Assembly: GCA_030827365.1 (NCBI GenBank)
Contig: JAUREO010000014.1
Span: 1-39,968, forward strand
DNA length: 39,968 nt
Reading direction: 5' to 3'
From: Candidatus Poseidonia sp.
GTDB lineage: Archaea; Thermoplasmatota; Poseidoniia; Poseidoniales; Poseidoniaceae
The translations under genes and the position numbers were made by a program. Below, piece after piece: positions 1-7,912 of the stretch (position 1 is its first letter; the number at the start of each line of letters is the position of its first letter). The notes below the pieces were generated by a model. That model worked only from the letters and a program-made list of their open reading frames with translations, searched no databases and had not been told where the DNA came from.

Positions 1-234
1 ATCCCAAGAGGTATGGTCAGGATAGCCTTCTTTCACTATCTTTGCAATGCCAGCAATATGTGGGGGATTACAATTTGAATGATAGAAAAGCACATAATCA
101 CCTTTTTTCATATCATCTCTCATAAAATTTCTTGCTTGATAATTTCGAACACCGTCCCAATGTGTTGAACCATCCTCTATAAGTTTTGAATAGGGGTACA
201 CATCGAGTTCAGATTTCATGAGCCAATACCCCAT
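1..234 (-). CDS. EVE-domain (PUA-like) protein, 3' part cut off by the window edge
   Basis: Only the first 78 codons are in the window; the gene runs off the left edge. The start is ATG at 234. The N-terminus reads MGYWLMKSELDVYPYSKL, followed by HWDGVRNYQARNFMRDDMK and then GDYVLFYHSN. This is the hallmark opening of EVE-domain proteins (thymocyte nuclear protein 1 / YciF-like PUA fold): an xYWLMKSEPD start, then WDGVRNYQARN, then a DYVLFYHS strand. Family members bind modified bases in nucleic acids, and a function here is only inferred. It lies 38 bases downstream of the RND exporter stop on the same strand and may be cotranscribed with it. The usual Pro in KSEPD is Leu here. The family call is confident; the substrate is unknown. 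Confidence 0.88.
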   Translation of the reverse strand, partial: MGYWLMKSELDVYPYSKLIEDGSTHWDGVRNYQARNFMRDDMKKGDYVLFYHSNCNPPHIAGIAKIVKEGYPDHTSWD

Positions 235-272
235 AAACAACCCTCACAGCCCATAGTCTATGGATTTGCTCA

Positions 273-3200
273 TCACCATACATCAACAATTTTTCCTTGT
301 AGTTCTGCATCGAGGACATCGTATTCTTTAGCCGTCTTCTTTTGGAGCCCTAACTTTCGAGCCATGCTTGGAACACCATCAACAGCACCAATACCCAACT
401 TTTCCAATGTAACAAGGATTGCTGGCAACAATATCAGCGCACTGGCAGCTGCGACCCAAAGCAAAATTAGAATGACGGTGATAAATGGCTTAATCTCTGG
501 AATCGGTATACTGTATGCCGTGAAGAGCCCTAAAGATGTTACTGTGGCTGCCTCAAAGAGCGACATCCCAGTCCCCACAGCGGCACTTCGGATGGCTTTA
601 ATTCCGCCCCCTAATTCTTGGATGCGGTTTGCAATGTGAATCGAAAAATCCACCCCTACCCCCACAAGAATTGAACCTATCATGACGGTGACGAGTGAGA
701 GTGATACATCCATTTGCCACATGACAAGCCATTGTAAAGCTACAGTAGCAATGACCGGTGAAGTAGTCCAAATTGAATATTTAATATCCTTGAACACAAC
801 TGAAAGTGTGATAAGTGTGAGAATAATTGCAAAACCAAGTGAAGTCCATTGCGAACCAACAATGAGTTCATTCACCTCGATGGCTGTTGCAGCAACACCT
901 GTCAATTCTTCTGCTGACTCACCATGGTCGCCTTTGAAATTGAATGCTGCTTCGTTGACCAAAGTGACACTCTTTGCCGTATCTGCCACAGGAATAAAGG
1001 GCATATCAACATACACAAGCGTTCGGTTGTACCCGCTATTGACGAAAATTCCACGGGTCTCATCAGTAAGTGAAGCATAGAACACGTCAAGAAGAAAAAT
1101 TTGAGTTTGTGCATCTCCGGGCAACCCATACAAATCAGGTGCTTTGAGAATATCCCAAAACGAGGTATTTGCGTCAATATTTTGGTTGAATAAGGCATTT
1201 GCGAAGTCCTTGACATCATCAGGCAAAGGTGTGTTATTGATGATTTGGGCGGCGTCACTTGAGGAAACACCAATAGATACACCAGATGCTTTCATGAGAA
1301 ACACAATAGATACTGCAGATGTATTTTCAATTTGATTAAGTTGTAATTCCAATCCCTCAATTTTTTCCAAATTCCCATAAGGGTCATCGTTTGCTGGGTC
1401 GGAATCTCTCAAATTTCCGGTTACTTGTGCATCGATTAAAACCATCCCTACTTGACCTGCTTCAAACTCTTTACTGAATTGCTTCATCTTGACAACAGAT
1501 GATTCACCTTCAGGTGCCATGCCAAGTAAATCGATGTTTTCTTCGACATTGGCCTGACCGATTGTTGCAGAAAAGGCAATAAGCACTGCAAATATTACCA
1601 AAACATATCGATTTCTTTTGACGGGAATGTCGACCATGACATCAAATGCCTTCAACGGTGGGTGTGATGGTTTTCGCAAATCTAAGATGAGTGTTAAATT
1701 CGGTACCATGAAAATTGTCAGAATATAGACGATGACAATACCGAGAGAGAGGGCGATTCCTACAGTTTGAATAGGTGCCATTGGAGTGAATACCAAACTA
1801 ATGAAACCAATGACTGTCGTCACGGCTGACAAAAATACAGCGCGACCTGTCGAAGAAAGGGAGGCCCTCATTTTTTCTTCTTTCTCTCCCTTTTCCTCTG
1901 CGTATCTATTTGTGATATGCAATCCATACGAAACGCCAAGAGCTAATAGAATTGGCCCGACGATGATGACGGTCATCGTCACCTCATAATTTGTAGCACC
2001 AATCAGCCCAAGGGTCCAAAATACAGCACACAATGTAGGTAATCCAGCAATTATAACGACTTTGATACCTTGAATTGGTCGAATTCCAGTGAGACCGGAT
2101 TGAAGTAAATCAGAGTGAAAAACAAACAAACCAATGGCGACCAACACGACAGCGAGTGGAAAAATTTCCCAGAACAAACGAAATGAAAATTCCGTCACTG
2201 CATTTGTAATTGGGACTGGTCCTGTCAAGGTCATTCGTAATCCTAAATCATCCCAAGTGCAAACTTGACCTCCATCTGGACTTCCATCTTGGTTGAATTG
2301 GCACGGTCGCTCTTTTTTGGAGATGTTATCGAGCAAGGCTTGAGTTTCCTCAATAATTTGTTTTGCTGGCCTGTTTTCTGTAACTGCAATCGCTACAATG
2401 GCCCGATCAAGGACACCATCTGGACCGCCATCTTCTGCCCCCGCCACATCTCGAGCCAATTTGTCGAGACCTGCACTCGGTTTGCCATCTTCATACATGT
2501 TGTTGACGACCAAATCAATCGTATCTTGACTGGGAATTTCATATGCACCGCCAATTTGTTCATCGGTTAAAGCAAATGCTTCATTGAGTTGCTTTGCAAG
2601 ATCTGCTGATAAACAATCTTCAGTTTGCCCTCCAGGACAGAGTTGTTTACCAGACTCAGTGATGAATGCTTCTCGGATTCTTGGCGCACTTGAATTGACT
2701 TCCTTGAGTACTGTTGAGAGTGATAAAATGTAAATCACATCATCAGATTCATCGTTTTGAATGGGATTTATTTGCTTCTCAACATAACTAATTTCTTGAA
2801 GAATTCGCTGGTCAGTTATGTTCCTATCCGTTGATTCAATATATACGACCATCACATTTGTCGACCAATCTTCTTCCACTTTTTTAATCAATTCCGCAAC
2901 TTTACTTCCCTCAGGGAGGTAGACCTCAAGGTCCCCGTTCACATTGAGTGCTGGGTTATCGGGGTCATCATCAAAACGTGTGTCGTCAAGAAAACCAGAT
3001 TGAGTGACGAAGTAACTTGTGAAAAGCAAAAAAAGCAATACAGTAGGGATTGGATATCGGGTGATTGCTCCAGTTGCCCCTGTTTTTTGCCACTCACGTT
3101 GAAATCGTCTTGGAGCTTCTAAGACAGCATCGATTGTTGATTTTGAGTCCATTTTTTTTAGTTTCCGACCGAAGTCAGCCCCTTTTTTCGAAAAATGTTT

Positions 3201-3368
3201 TTTGCTTTTTTCGGTGATTTCTCCAATTCTCTGAAGGCCACTACCTCGCTTGGGTAGTTTCTCGTCAGGTGAATCTGAACTCAATTCCTCACCATTTAGA
3301 CCCAGACCCTCCTTCTTCAAATGGTTGCCGACACAATTCCAATGTTGATCATGAATATAATTGGACAT
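273..3368 (-). CDS. RND-superfamily (MMPL / HAE3-type) membrane exporter
   Basis: This 1031-residue protein has the two-fold RND architecture. A charged cytoplasmic N-terminal region of about 105 residues precedes TM1 (about 107-123). A large extracytoplasmic domain runs to about residue 395, followed by a TM bundle of about five helices. A second extracytoplasmic domain (about 610-840) and a final TM bundle follow. The RND motif in the second half reads GVGVDFSIHIANR (near residue 907) and keeps the aspartate. The equivalent first-half motif reads GVSYGLHITNR and has Ser where Asp is usual. Members export lipids or hydrophobic compounds using ion gradients; the substrate cannot be read here. 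The start is ATG, 75 bases from the divergent valS start, so the two promoters share a short intergenic region. The acidic stretch DDDPDNPALNVNGD follows TM1. Confidence 0.88.
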   Translation of the reverse strand: MSNYIHDQHWNCVGNHLKKEGLGLNGEELSSDSPDEKLPKRGSGLQRIGEITEKSKKHFSKKGADFGRKLKKMDSKSTIDAVLEAPRRFQREWQKTGATGAITRYPIPTVLLFLLFTSYFVTQSGFLDDTRFDDDPDNPALNVNGDLEVYLPEGSKVAELIKKVEEDWSTNVMVVYIESTDRNITDQRILQEISYVEKQINPIQNDESDDVIYILSLSTVLKEVNSSAPRIREAFITESGKQLCPGGQTEDCLSADLAKQLNEAFALTDEQIGGAYEIPSQDTIDLVVNNMYEDGKPSAGLDKLARDVAGAEDGGPDGVLDRAIVAIAVTENRPAKQIIEETQALLDNISKKERPCQFNQDGSPDGGQVCTWDDLGLRMTLTGPVPITNAVTEFSFRLFWEIFPLAVVLVAIGLFVFHSDLLQSGLTGIRPIQGIKVVIIAGLPTLCAVFWTLGLIGATNYEVTMTVIIVGPILLALGVSYGLHITNRYAEEKGEKEEKMRASLSSTGRAVFLSAVTTVIGFISLVFTPMAPIQTVGIALSLGIVIVYILTIFMVPNLTLILDLRKPSHPPLKAFDVMVDIPVKRNRYVLVIFAVLIAFSATIGQANVEENIDLLGMAPEGESSVVKMKQFSKEFEAGQVGMVLIDAQVTGNLRDSDPANDDPYGNLEKIEGLELQLNQIENTSAVSIVFLMKASGVSIGVSSSDAAQIINNTPLPDDVKDFANALFNQNIDANTSFWDILKAPDLYGLPGDAQTQIFLLDVFYASLTDETRGIFVNSGYNRTLVYVDMPFIPVADTAKSVTLVNEAAFNFKGDHGESAEELTGVAATAIEVNELIVGSQWTSLGFAIILTLITLSVVFKDIKYSIWTTSPVIATVALQWLVMWQMDVSLSLVTVMIGSILVGVGVDFSIHIANRIQELGGGIKAIRSAAVGTGMSLFEAATVTSLGLFTAYSIPIPEIKPFITVILILLWVAAASALILLPAILVTLEKLGIGAVDGVPSMARKLGLQKKTAKEYDVLDAELQGKIVDVW

Positions 3369-3443
3369 GCGACGATTTCAAAAACACATGTCGAGACGAC
3401 AAGTTGGACCTGCCAAGTTACATGGCCGGGGCCGGTGAGGCAC

Positions 3444-5936
3444 ATGCCAACTCCAAAGTTACCTGAAAAACGATGGTCGATTGACCTTGAGAAGCAAATT
3501 CAAGAAGATCATTATGCAGATGCTGAACTTTATTCCCGAAGATATAGTTTCAAGCCTAATTCAGGGAAAGAAATTTTCGTTATTGATACACCTCCGCCCT
3601 ATCCCTCGGGAACATGGCATATCGGCGCAGTAGCACAATATTCGATGATCGATGTTATAGCACGCTCACAAAGACTCCTCGGAAAAGAAGTCTATTTTCC
3701 ATGGGGCGTTGATAGGAATGGAATCAACATCGAATTCACCGTTGAAAAAAACACCAAACGGAAAATGAAAACCTATGACCGAGAAGAATTTCTTCAACTC
3801 TGTGAGCAGACAATAGAAGAATTCACAAACGCAATGCGAACAACGGCTAGAAGAGTTGGGCTCTCATGTGATTTTGACCGTGAATACCTCACTGATTCAC
3901 CAAATTATCGCTCCGTCACACAATCGATTTTCGTAGACCTGTTCAAACAAGGCAAGATTGTGGAAGACCTCCGCCCGAATATATACGACCCTGTAGAAGG
4001 GACGACAATCGCAGATGCTGAAGTGGAGCGAACAACAAGAATGACCAAACTGGTTGATGTACGATGGACTTGTGAAGATGGTACAGATGTCATTATTTCG
4101 ACAACTCGTCCAGAACTCATTTGTGCATGTGGCGTAGTGATGGTTCACCCAGAGGATACCAGATATGAGCACTTAATTGGAAAACGTATTTCACTTCCGA
4201 TTCCTGTCGAACACAGAGATTCATCGGTGGTGATTCAAACCCATCCCTCAGTCAAAAGTGAATTTGGTTCGGGTGTGTTGATGGTATGCTCATTTGGTGA
4301 TCAAAACGACGTTGCAGTATTTCGAGAATTAGGACTGCAACCCTTCCAAGCTATCAACCTTGATGGAAAGATGACTGATATTGCTGGACCATTTGCAGAC
4401 ATGTCAGTTCTTGATGCGAGAAAGGAAGTGATTTCTTGGCTTGAGGCCAACAACCGTCTTCACAACATCGAAGACAGGGAGCAGGAAATTCCCATATCTG
4501 AAAGAGGTAAAAATCCTGTCGAAATTATTCTTCTCAAAGAATGGTATGTTAAACAAACCGATATGCAAGATGTTATGAAAAACCATATAGAAGAAATTGA
4601 ATTTCATCCACCTCGAAACCGACAGTTTTTGCTTGATTGGATGGAGAATATCACTATTGATTGGCCAATTTCAAGACGGCGATGGTACCATACTGAGATT
4701 CCTGTTTGGTATGCAGATAATGGCCAAAAGATCATTCTCCCACCCTCGGGCACCTATGTACAACCATGGAAAGAAGAACCCCCGGTTGGCTCAGAGGTCA
4801 TCGATCGGGAAACTCGTGAATTTTTAGGTACGTATGATGAGATGAAATCTTTACTCACTGACATTGTTGGCGAAGAAAAAGTCTTTGATACTTGGATGGA
4901 TTCTTCAAATTCAAATTTGTTTACGAGTGGCTATCTCAACGAACCAGACGTCTTTGAGAAAGCATTTCCTACAGCACTGAGGCCTCAAGGAAAAGAAATC
5001 GTCCGAACATGGCTTTACTACACTTTACTCAAATCTTCTCTCCTCCTCGATCAACCAGGTTTCAAACATGTCTGGATTGATGGCCTTGGCATGGACCCAT
5101 GGGGTCGAAAAATGAGTAAATCTCTTGGCAATGGAATCGATGCAGATAGTGTCCTTGAATGCGGGGCAGGTGGCAGAACCGCAACATGGAAAATTAAGGG
5201 GCCTGATTCCCAAGTAACTTTGAATGCAAATAAAATTGGATCTGAATGCTTCCGGCTTTGGAAAGCATGTGATGCTCAAGTAGGGGACGATTTTCAAATC
5301 AATCCTGAAGACATCGAAAAGAAATATTATGGTGTACTAACAAAATTGTTCAACGTATCAAGATTTGCCAGTCAATTTGAAATTTCAACTTCCCTTGATG
5401 AAGTGCCGGAGCAACTCGAAATAGAAGATGAGTGGATTTTATCTGAATTTCAACATGTGTTGACGAAGGTGTCAAAGGCATGGAATGAACTTGATATTTA
5501 CACTGCAACTCAAACTCTCAAAGGATTTGGAACGGGCATTTTACCGTCCCACTACCTTGAGATGGTCAAATCAAGATTATACGATGATGATGCCATTGCT
5601 GCATGGACGATTCATCGAATTGTTCGAGACTTCATGACGTTATTCAGTCCAATATGTCCCTTCTTTGCTCACCACATTTCATTGGTCCTTTATGGTCAAT
5701 CCGCAGTAGAATGTGATTCAATTCCTCAGCTTCAAGTAAAGTCTTTCATCGAAGACCCTACAAGAGCTGCAAAATTAAGGGCACTTTCGAACCAAATCCA
5801 AGAATTCAATGGAATGGTTTGGAATGCGAAGAAGGAAAGTGGGCTATCCTTGAATCAACCCATTCAAAGTATCTTCATCCCTAATGAATTGGCTGCATTT
5901 ACATCAACTTTGGTTCGAATGCATAACCTTGAATGA
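3444..5936 (+). CDS. valS: Valine-tRNA ligase (archaeal type)
   Basis: Class I aminoacyl-tRNA synthetase of 830 residues that charges tRNA-Val. The HIGH-type motif is PYPSGTWHIGA (His59 to Ala62), so its last His is replaced by Ala. The CP1 editing region contains TTRPELICACGVVMVHPED. The ValRS-diagnostic block VFDTWMDSSNSNLF is followed by RPQGKEIVRTWLYYTLL, and KMSKSLGNGID holds KMSKS at about 556-560. After KMSKS there is an unusual glycine-rich stretch of about 25 residues (about 573-601) before SECFRLWKACDAQVGDDF. I chose ATG 3444 because GGTGAGG lies just upstream and the protein then begins MPTPKLPEKRWSI. The longer frame from 3321 would overlap the divergent exporter gene. The stop TGA directly abuts the opposing dinB stop. 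Relatives IleRS and LeuRS were excluded by the WMDSS and RPQG blocks. Confidence 0.93.
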   Translation: MPTPKLPEKRWSIDLEKQIQEDHYADAELYSRRYSFKPNSGKEIFVIDTPPPYPSGTWHIGAVAQYSMIDVIARSQRLLGKEVYFPWGVDRNGINIEFTVEKNTKRKMKTYDREEFLQLCEQTIEEFTNAMRTTARRVGLSCDFDREYLTDSPNYRSVTQSIFVDLFKQGKIVEDLRPNIYDPVEGTTIADAEVERTTRMTKLVDVRWTCEDGTDVIISTTRPELICACGVVMVHPEDTRYEHLIGKRISLPIPVEHRDSSVVIQTHPSVKSEFGSGVLMVCSFGDQNDVAVFRELGLQPFQAINLDGKMTDIAGPFADMSVLDARKEVISWLEANNRLHNIEDREQEIPISERGKNPVEIILLKEWYVKQTDMQDVMKNHIEEIEFHPPRNRQFLLDWMENITIDWPISRRRWYHTEIPVWYADNGQKIILPPSGTYVQPWKEEPPVGSEVIDRETREFLGTYDEMKSLLTDIVGEEKVFDTWMDSSNSNLFTSGYLNEPDVFEKAFPTALRPQGKEIVRTWLYYTLLKSSLLLDQPGFKHVWIDGLGMDPWGRKMSKSLGNGIDADSVLECGAGGRTATWKIKGPDSQVTLNANKIGSECFRLWKACDAQVGDDFQINPEDIEKKYYGVLTKLFNVSRFASQFEISTSLDEVPEQLEIEDEWILSEFQHVLTKVSKAWNELDIYTATQTLKGFGTGILPSHYLEMVKSRLYDDDAIAAWTIHRIVRDFMTLFSPICPFFAHHISLVLYGQSAVECDSIPQLQVKSFIEDPTRAAKLRALSNQIQEFNGMVWNAKKESGLSLNQPIQSIFIPNELAAFTSTLVRMHNLE

Positions 5937-7028
5937 TCATACAAGTCTTTCTTGACGGAATTCCATGGATTCTAAATGATTGAAACGGATTCCGATGAGT
6001 CGAATCGGTTTGTCTATCTCCACATTTTGTGCGAATAGTAATTGTGCCAAACGCAAGAACACATCAGGGTCGTCCATCGCAACTGGTATGCTTTTTTGGA
6101 AAGTATATGTTTCAAATCCCTGATATCGAATTTTGACTTCAATCACTCGAGCACCCGCTTTTCCTTCGTTAAGTAATTCTACACATCGAAGGAGCAATTT
6201 TTCAAGTGCTTCAAGAACTTTTTCGATATCGTTCGTATCTCGATCAAAGGTTCGCTCTTTTCCTAAGGATTTTCGTCGATGGAAAGTATGAATTTGGTTA
6301 CTTGTCGTTCCTTCGTAGAGATTAATAACCCAAGCAGCAAATCGTTCGCTTGAAAGTCGTTGAAGGCCTAACATCCCTAACCTATACATTTCATCGACCG
6401 TTTCAAGCCCCCATTCCGAAAGTTGTGTAGCAGTCTTTGGCCCAATACTTGGAACCTGTCTCACACTTCGGCCATCGAAAAATGATGGTATTTCATTCGG
6501 AAGAATTCTGAATATTCCATTGGGTTTGTTTTCTTCACTGGACATTTTTGCAAGTATCTTCGTTGGTGCGATTCCAAATGAAGCCGATAATCCGATTTCT
6601 TCTTTGATTTGGAGTTGCATTTTCCGAGCCAACGCATATGCGTTATCCCAGTCACCTTCACACTTTTGTGTGATATCGAGGTATGCCTCATCTATACCTG
6701 CCTGCTCAAATTTGTCAGAAGATGAACGTAAAATGTCCATAACTTTTCGACTTGCTCTTCCATACAAACCCCTGGTTCCACGAATGTATATTGCCGTCCC
6801 AAATGGAGCAGCAGGGCATCTCCGCCACGCCTCGGATATCGACATCGCAGAGCGTATTCCAAATCGACGGGCGGCATAATTGCATGTCGACACAATCCCC
6901 CTACCGTTACCTTGATGTGGGTCAGAACCAATGATAAGGGGAATTTCTGGGTCAAATCCATGATGAAGAACTTCGACCGCTGCAAAAAATGCATCTAAAT
7001 CGCAATGAATGATGATGCGTTCATCCAC
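5937..7028 (-). CDS. dinB: Y-family DNA polymerase IV (translesion polymerase)
   Basis: This 363-residue protein copies damaged DNA with low fidelity and has no proofreading domain. The first catalytic motif is HCDLDAFFAAVE (Asp10; the aromatic steric gate is the second Phe). The second is AGIDEAYLDIT (Asp113, Glu114). The finger region has STCNYAARRFGIRSAM and the HhH region has VPSIGPKTATQLSEWGL. The little-finger domain begins near RKSLGKERTFDRD. The start is GTG at 7028: an in-frame stop lies four codons upstream, and GAGG sits about 7 bases before it. I see no clear C-terminal PCNA-binding box; the end reads MEFRQERLV. It is divergent from the RecA-like gene, with only 23-29 bases between start codons. 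That makes shared regulation likely. Length and motifs are normal for archaeal Dpo4/DinB. Confidence 0.95.
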   Translation of the reverse strand: MDERIIIHCDLDAFFAAVEVLHHGFDPEIPLIIGSDPHQGNGRGIVSTCNYAARRFGIRSAMSISEAWRRCPAAPFGTAIYIRGTRGLYGRASRKVMDILRSSSDKFEQAGIDEAYLDITQKCEGDWDNAYALARKMQLQIKEEIGLSASFGIAPTKILAKMSSEENKPNGIFRILPNEIPSFFDGRSVRQVPSIGPKTATQLSEWGLETVDEMYRLGMLGLQRLSSERFAAWVINLYEGTTSNQIHTFHRRKSLGKERTFDRDTNDIEKVLEALEKLLLRCVELLNEGKAGARVIEVKIRYQGFETYTFQKSIPVAMDDPDVFLRLAQLLFAQNVEIDKPIRLIGIRFNHLESMEFRQERLV

Positions 7029-7057
7029 CTTCTTCCCTCAAGAATGGATATTTGGCT

Positions 7058-7912
7058 ATGGTGTTTCAACTTCACCCTTCTCAACAATCTCACATTCACT
7101 TTTCCTTCCCTGCTAACGAAAACAATCTCGACTTGTTTCAACCATATTCTATGATTCGCATGAAACCTGAAATCGCGTTTGGAGAAGGGGCGGGAACCGA
7201 TAATTCTCTGCTTGAAATGAAATTGGAACGCCCCCCTCAATCTCAATTTCATCATCATATTTTTCCTAAAATAGGAGAATGGTATCACCTTTCAAGTCCT
7301 TACAAAGCAGGAAGACACATGCGCTCTGTCGCTGAAATTTGGGTATGTCAAGTTCTCGCTCTTGGATATCCAGTTCATTGGATTGATGGTGCGTGCCGAA
7401 TGGACCCCTCTCGCTTGCTTAAGTTACTACGCCAAATGAATGAACCTGTCGAAGAATGTCTTTCCCGATTGTATGTGAGCAGGGGATTTACATTGCATCA
7501 ACTCGTTCGTCAGATAGAGCGGTTGCCGGATGAAATCAAATTGACGGGTTCACCTTTCGTGTTTATTGATGGCCTTCTTATGATGCACACCGACGACCAA
7601 GTTGGTCATCGTGAGGCACGTATGCTACTCCAACATGAATGTCATATCCTCAATGGCCTGCAAATCATTCATCCCCTCATGATTGTGTCAACAGGTGATT
7701 CAAACATTCGGACGCGCCGTGAATCGATACTCAGTGAAATTTTGAAGGCAAATGTACAATGCCAACTTCATGGCAACATCATTGAAAAAAAAGGCATCCA
7801 ACGACTTTTCTTGCGTCATGAGCCGAGTTCTCAAGCAGGATTTTGGATCGATGAAAAGCCACCACTCACGCTCAATGATTTTATCTCAATTGGAATGGAC
7901 AAAATCGCTTAA
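7058..7912 (+). CDS. RecA/RadA-fold protein with degenerate nucleotide-binding site
   Basis: About 284 residues. The core resembles the RecA/RadB family. VHWIDGACRMDPSRLLKLL matches the strand-turn that reads YIDTEGTFRPERL in RadA. LSRLYVSRGFTLHQLVRQIE follows as in RadA, and FVFIDGLLMM occupies the Walker B position. Where the P-loop should be, the sequence is LSSPYKAGRHMRSVAE, with no GxxxxGK[ST], so ATP binding is probably lost. The fold is inferred from pattern only. Start choice: TTG at 7052 or ATG at 7058; I prefer the ATG. The 3' end overlaps the convergent polymerase gene by 27 bases, and the 5' end is back to back with dinB. By position it resembles the RecA-like ImuA protein beside bacterial translesion polymerases, but no homology to ImuA is claimed. 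Confidence 0.72.
   Translation: MVFQLHPSQQSHIHFSFPANENNLDLFQPYSMIRMKPEIAFGEGAGTDNSLLEMKLERPPQSQFHHHIFPKIGEWYHLSSPYKAGRHMRSVAEIWVCQVLALGYPVHWIDGACRMDPSRLLKLLRQMNEPVEECLSRLYVSRGFTLHQLVRQIERLPDEIKLTGSPFVFIDGLLMMHTDDQVGHREARMLLQHECHILNGLQIIHPLMIVSTGDSNIRTRRESILSEILKANVQCQLHGNIIEKKGIQRLFLRHEPSSQAGFWIDEKPPLTLNDFISIGMDKIA

Noticed and set aside
3321..3443. Longer N-terminus for ValRS
   Set aside because: It would overlap the divergent exporter start, has no family similarity, and a good SD-like sequence lies before ATG 3444.
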